This document shows, in pieces, positions 62,778 through 64,000 of a DNA stretch of 64,000 nucleotides (the stretch's first letter is position 1; each line of letters opens with the position of its first letter). The stretch covers positions 248,001-312,000 of the forward strand of contig QJNS01000004.1 of the NCBI GenBank assembly GCA_004154925.1, in the 5' to 3' direction. The notes beneath the pieces are model-generated. The model made no database searches and was not told the DNA's origin. It saw nothing but the letters and a program-made list of their open reading frames with translations. The position numbers were made by a program, and so were the translations under genes. This DNA is from Monosporascus cannonballus. Taxonomy: Eukaryota; Ascomycota; Sordariomycetes; Xylariales.

Positions 62778-63500
62778 GCTGTTACTACTATAAATGTCGA
62801 TTCGTAACGAGTCGACGAGGCTTGGCAGACAGCTGAGTGAGGGATACGCAGAGGAGATTACTATTACCCCTGCGAAGTCACGGGGAGACAGCCGGAGGAT
62901 GATAGGATGTGCTGTATGCAAGCCCCTCTCAAGAATATTAGTCAGGCTGATCGCTATTTAATTCCTATCATTTATATGAAAAAGATCGTAAGCTGTCTCC
63001 ACCATAATGCGGATGTCATGCTGCACGGAATCTTGATGAATTTATAGGAGAGTCTGGACGTTTGGACTCTCCACTGAACTCTACTGAAGCAGTTACCCTT
63101 TGCACAAATTTAGCTACGTTATTACCATTGGCTATATATCTATCTACGTTACTTTCGGCTGTGAACTCTGAAACAGAGTTCGATTCAAAGAAAAGATGAG
63201 GTCATTGGCATTAATACATGGGTAGACTCTCCCGAAACCCCCGCCATATGTTATCGTTCATATCGATAAGCTAGTGGGCGAGTGATTGCCCTTCAGTAGT
63301 TTAACCCCACCGAAATCCGAATTCCCATGTTTTGATTTCCGCGGTCAAGCACAAAATATAAGTGTACAGGCCCATCATCTGTATCGCGACGACTTGTTAC
63401 TTGAGACTACAACCCAGGCCCAGCCAAGGGATCACATAAAATCTCATACATACCAAACGACGCTCTTAAAAGCACGACCCGAGGCCCCGGATCGCACGCG
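62778..63500. other. Intergenic region between the two host genes
   Basis: About 720 bp holding the 3' end of the upstream gene and the promoter of SKI6/RRP41. A plus-strand frame from 63,286 overlaps the start of RRP41 in another frame and has no family resemblance. No terminator-like or regulatory element can be defended. Confidence 0.5.
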
Positions 63501-64000
63501 ATGCCCCTCGACACATCGACCTACAACCTGGCGCTGCTGCGCGTCGACGGACGCCGCTGGAACGAGCTGCGCCGGCTGCACGCCCAGATCCGCACCCAGG
63601 CCGCCGCCGACGGGTCCTCCTACCTCGAGATGGGCAACACCAAGGTCATGTGCGTCGTGTCTGGGCCCAGCGAGGACGGCGGCGGCTGGCGGAAGGGCGG
63701 CGGTGTTGTCGGCGGAGGCGCCTCGTCGGGGGCCGCCGGAAGCACCGCCAACGGCGCCGATGTCGCCGTCAGCGTCGTGGTCGCCGGGTTCAGCTCTGTG
63801 GATCGGAAGAAGAGGGCTAGGAGCGATAAGTGAGTTCTTCCTTTGCCCCTCTTCCTGCTTTTCTCTTCTCGAACATGTGTGATGTAGTCGTGAACTTGGA
63901 TGTCTTGTCCATCATGGTCTTCTACTCCGCTGGATAAATGACTGACGAGCTCTCGCGGCGGGAATGTAGGCGCATCCAAGAACTACAGGCGACCATCTCT
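63501..64000 (+). CDS. SKI6: Exosome complex subunit SKI6/RRP41 (5' part, cut by window end)
   Basis: RNase PH-fold subunit of the eukaryotic RNA exosome ring, needed for 3'-5' RNA processing and decay in nucleus and cytoplasm. The first exon (63,501-63,829) encodes LLRVDGRRWNELRRLHAQI and DGSSYLEMGNTKVMCVVSGP. This is the family signature (RVDGRRxxElRxxxxx...aDGSayxexGNTKvxxxVxGPxE). A Gly/Ala-rich insertion (about residues 60-90) follows, of a kind often variable between fungi. Splicing at 63,829/63,970 continues in frame as SDKRIQELQATIS, where the family has RxxxELxxxI. The protein should extend well beyond the window. In eukaryotes this subunit is structural and lacks catalytic residues. 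Start: first ATG, with the domain beginning about 10 residues in. Confidence 0.92.
63830..63969 (+). other. Intron 1 of SKI6/RRP41 (140 nt)
   Basis: 5' splice site GTGAGT at 63,830, branch-site candidate CTGAC at 63,942-63,946, and 3' splice site TGTAG ending at 63,969. The intron splits a Lys codon (AA|G). Splicing joins RARSDK to RIQELQ, as expected for the family, whereas read-through meets a stop immediately (TGA). Confidence 0.88.

Noticed and set aside
62089..62921. Four additional frames overlapping the F-box/2EXR-like gene
   Set aside because: Shadows of 61,800-62,777, which alone has a continuous domain-like protein.
63286..63979. 198-codon plus-strand and 119-codon minus-strand frames over SKI6/RRP41
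   Set aside because: GC-rich shadow frames. The 63,501 frame has the clear RNase PH-family signature and a correct splice continuation.

Overview
The window looks like a repeat-rich block of a filamentous ascomycete chromosome that runs into a normal gene-rich segment at its right end. From 1 to about 61,140 the DNA is mostly very AT-rich and full of relics of LTR retrotransposons and DNA transposons. The decay pattern fits repeat-induced point mutation (RIP). CpA/TpG is depleted, TpA is abundant, CpG survives, and recognisable reverse-transcriptase frames are broken mostly by TAA/TAG where CAA, CAG or TGG is expected. Nearly all short reading frames in this part are therefore fortuitous. I see no rRNA, tRNA or CRISPR array.

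Layout. I name the repeat families A to E for this window only. 1-22,397 is a nest: an old minus-strand Ty3/gypsy element B1 (5' LTR 22,001-22,397) is interrupted by element A1 (1-4,378, minus, running off the left edge) and by a complete element B2 (7,932-21,575, minus, TSD AATAT). B2 is itself split inside its reverse transcriptase by a complete element A2 (11,358-18,212, plus, TSD GTTAT). 22,398-25,540 is AT-rich, with one coding-like relic. 25,540-27,616 is an un-RIPed island of ordinary composition. It holds a frameshifted short-chain dehydrogenase pseudogene interrupted by an hAT-type MITE, which carries a second hAT-type MITE inside it.

27,619-37,230 is a TA-flanked pogo/Fot1-like DNA transposon (about 1.9 kb once insertions are removed), split by a solo LTR (28,652-28,857) and a complete gypsy element D1 (29,119-36,584, minus). 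38,122-43,298 is C, a B-family relative whose pol is gone and whose centre holds an unrelated 1.2 kb segment. 43,299 to about 47,440 is a fragment of another minus-strand gypsy element (E). About 47,440-59,526 is a 5'-truncated A element (A3, plus) containing a complete D element (D2, 50,505-57,872, TSD AAAAA). 59,527-61,140 is AT-rich without recognisable content.

At about 61,140 the composition changes abruptly to normal coding DNA. Two plus-strand genes follow: an intronless 325-residue F-box/2EXR-like protein (61,800-62,777), and the 5' part of the RNA exosome subunit gene SKI6/RRP41 (63,501 to the window end) with one intron. Among the transposable elements, the notable points are an antisense accessory frame shared by B2 and C, exchange of the U3 promoter half between B-family LTRs, an A2-only 0.9 kb segment after the integrase, and short elements that appear to have escaped RIP because of their length.
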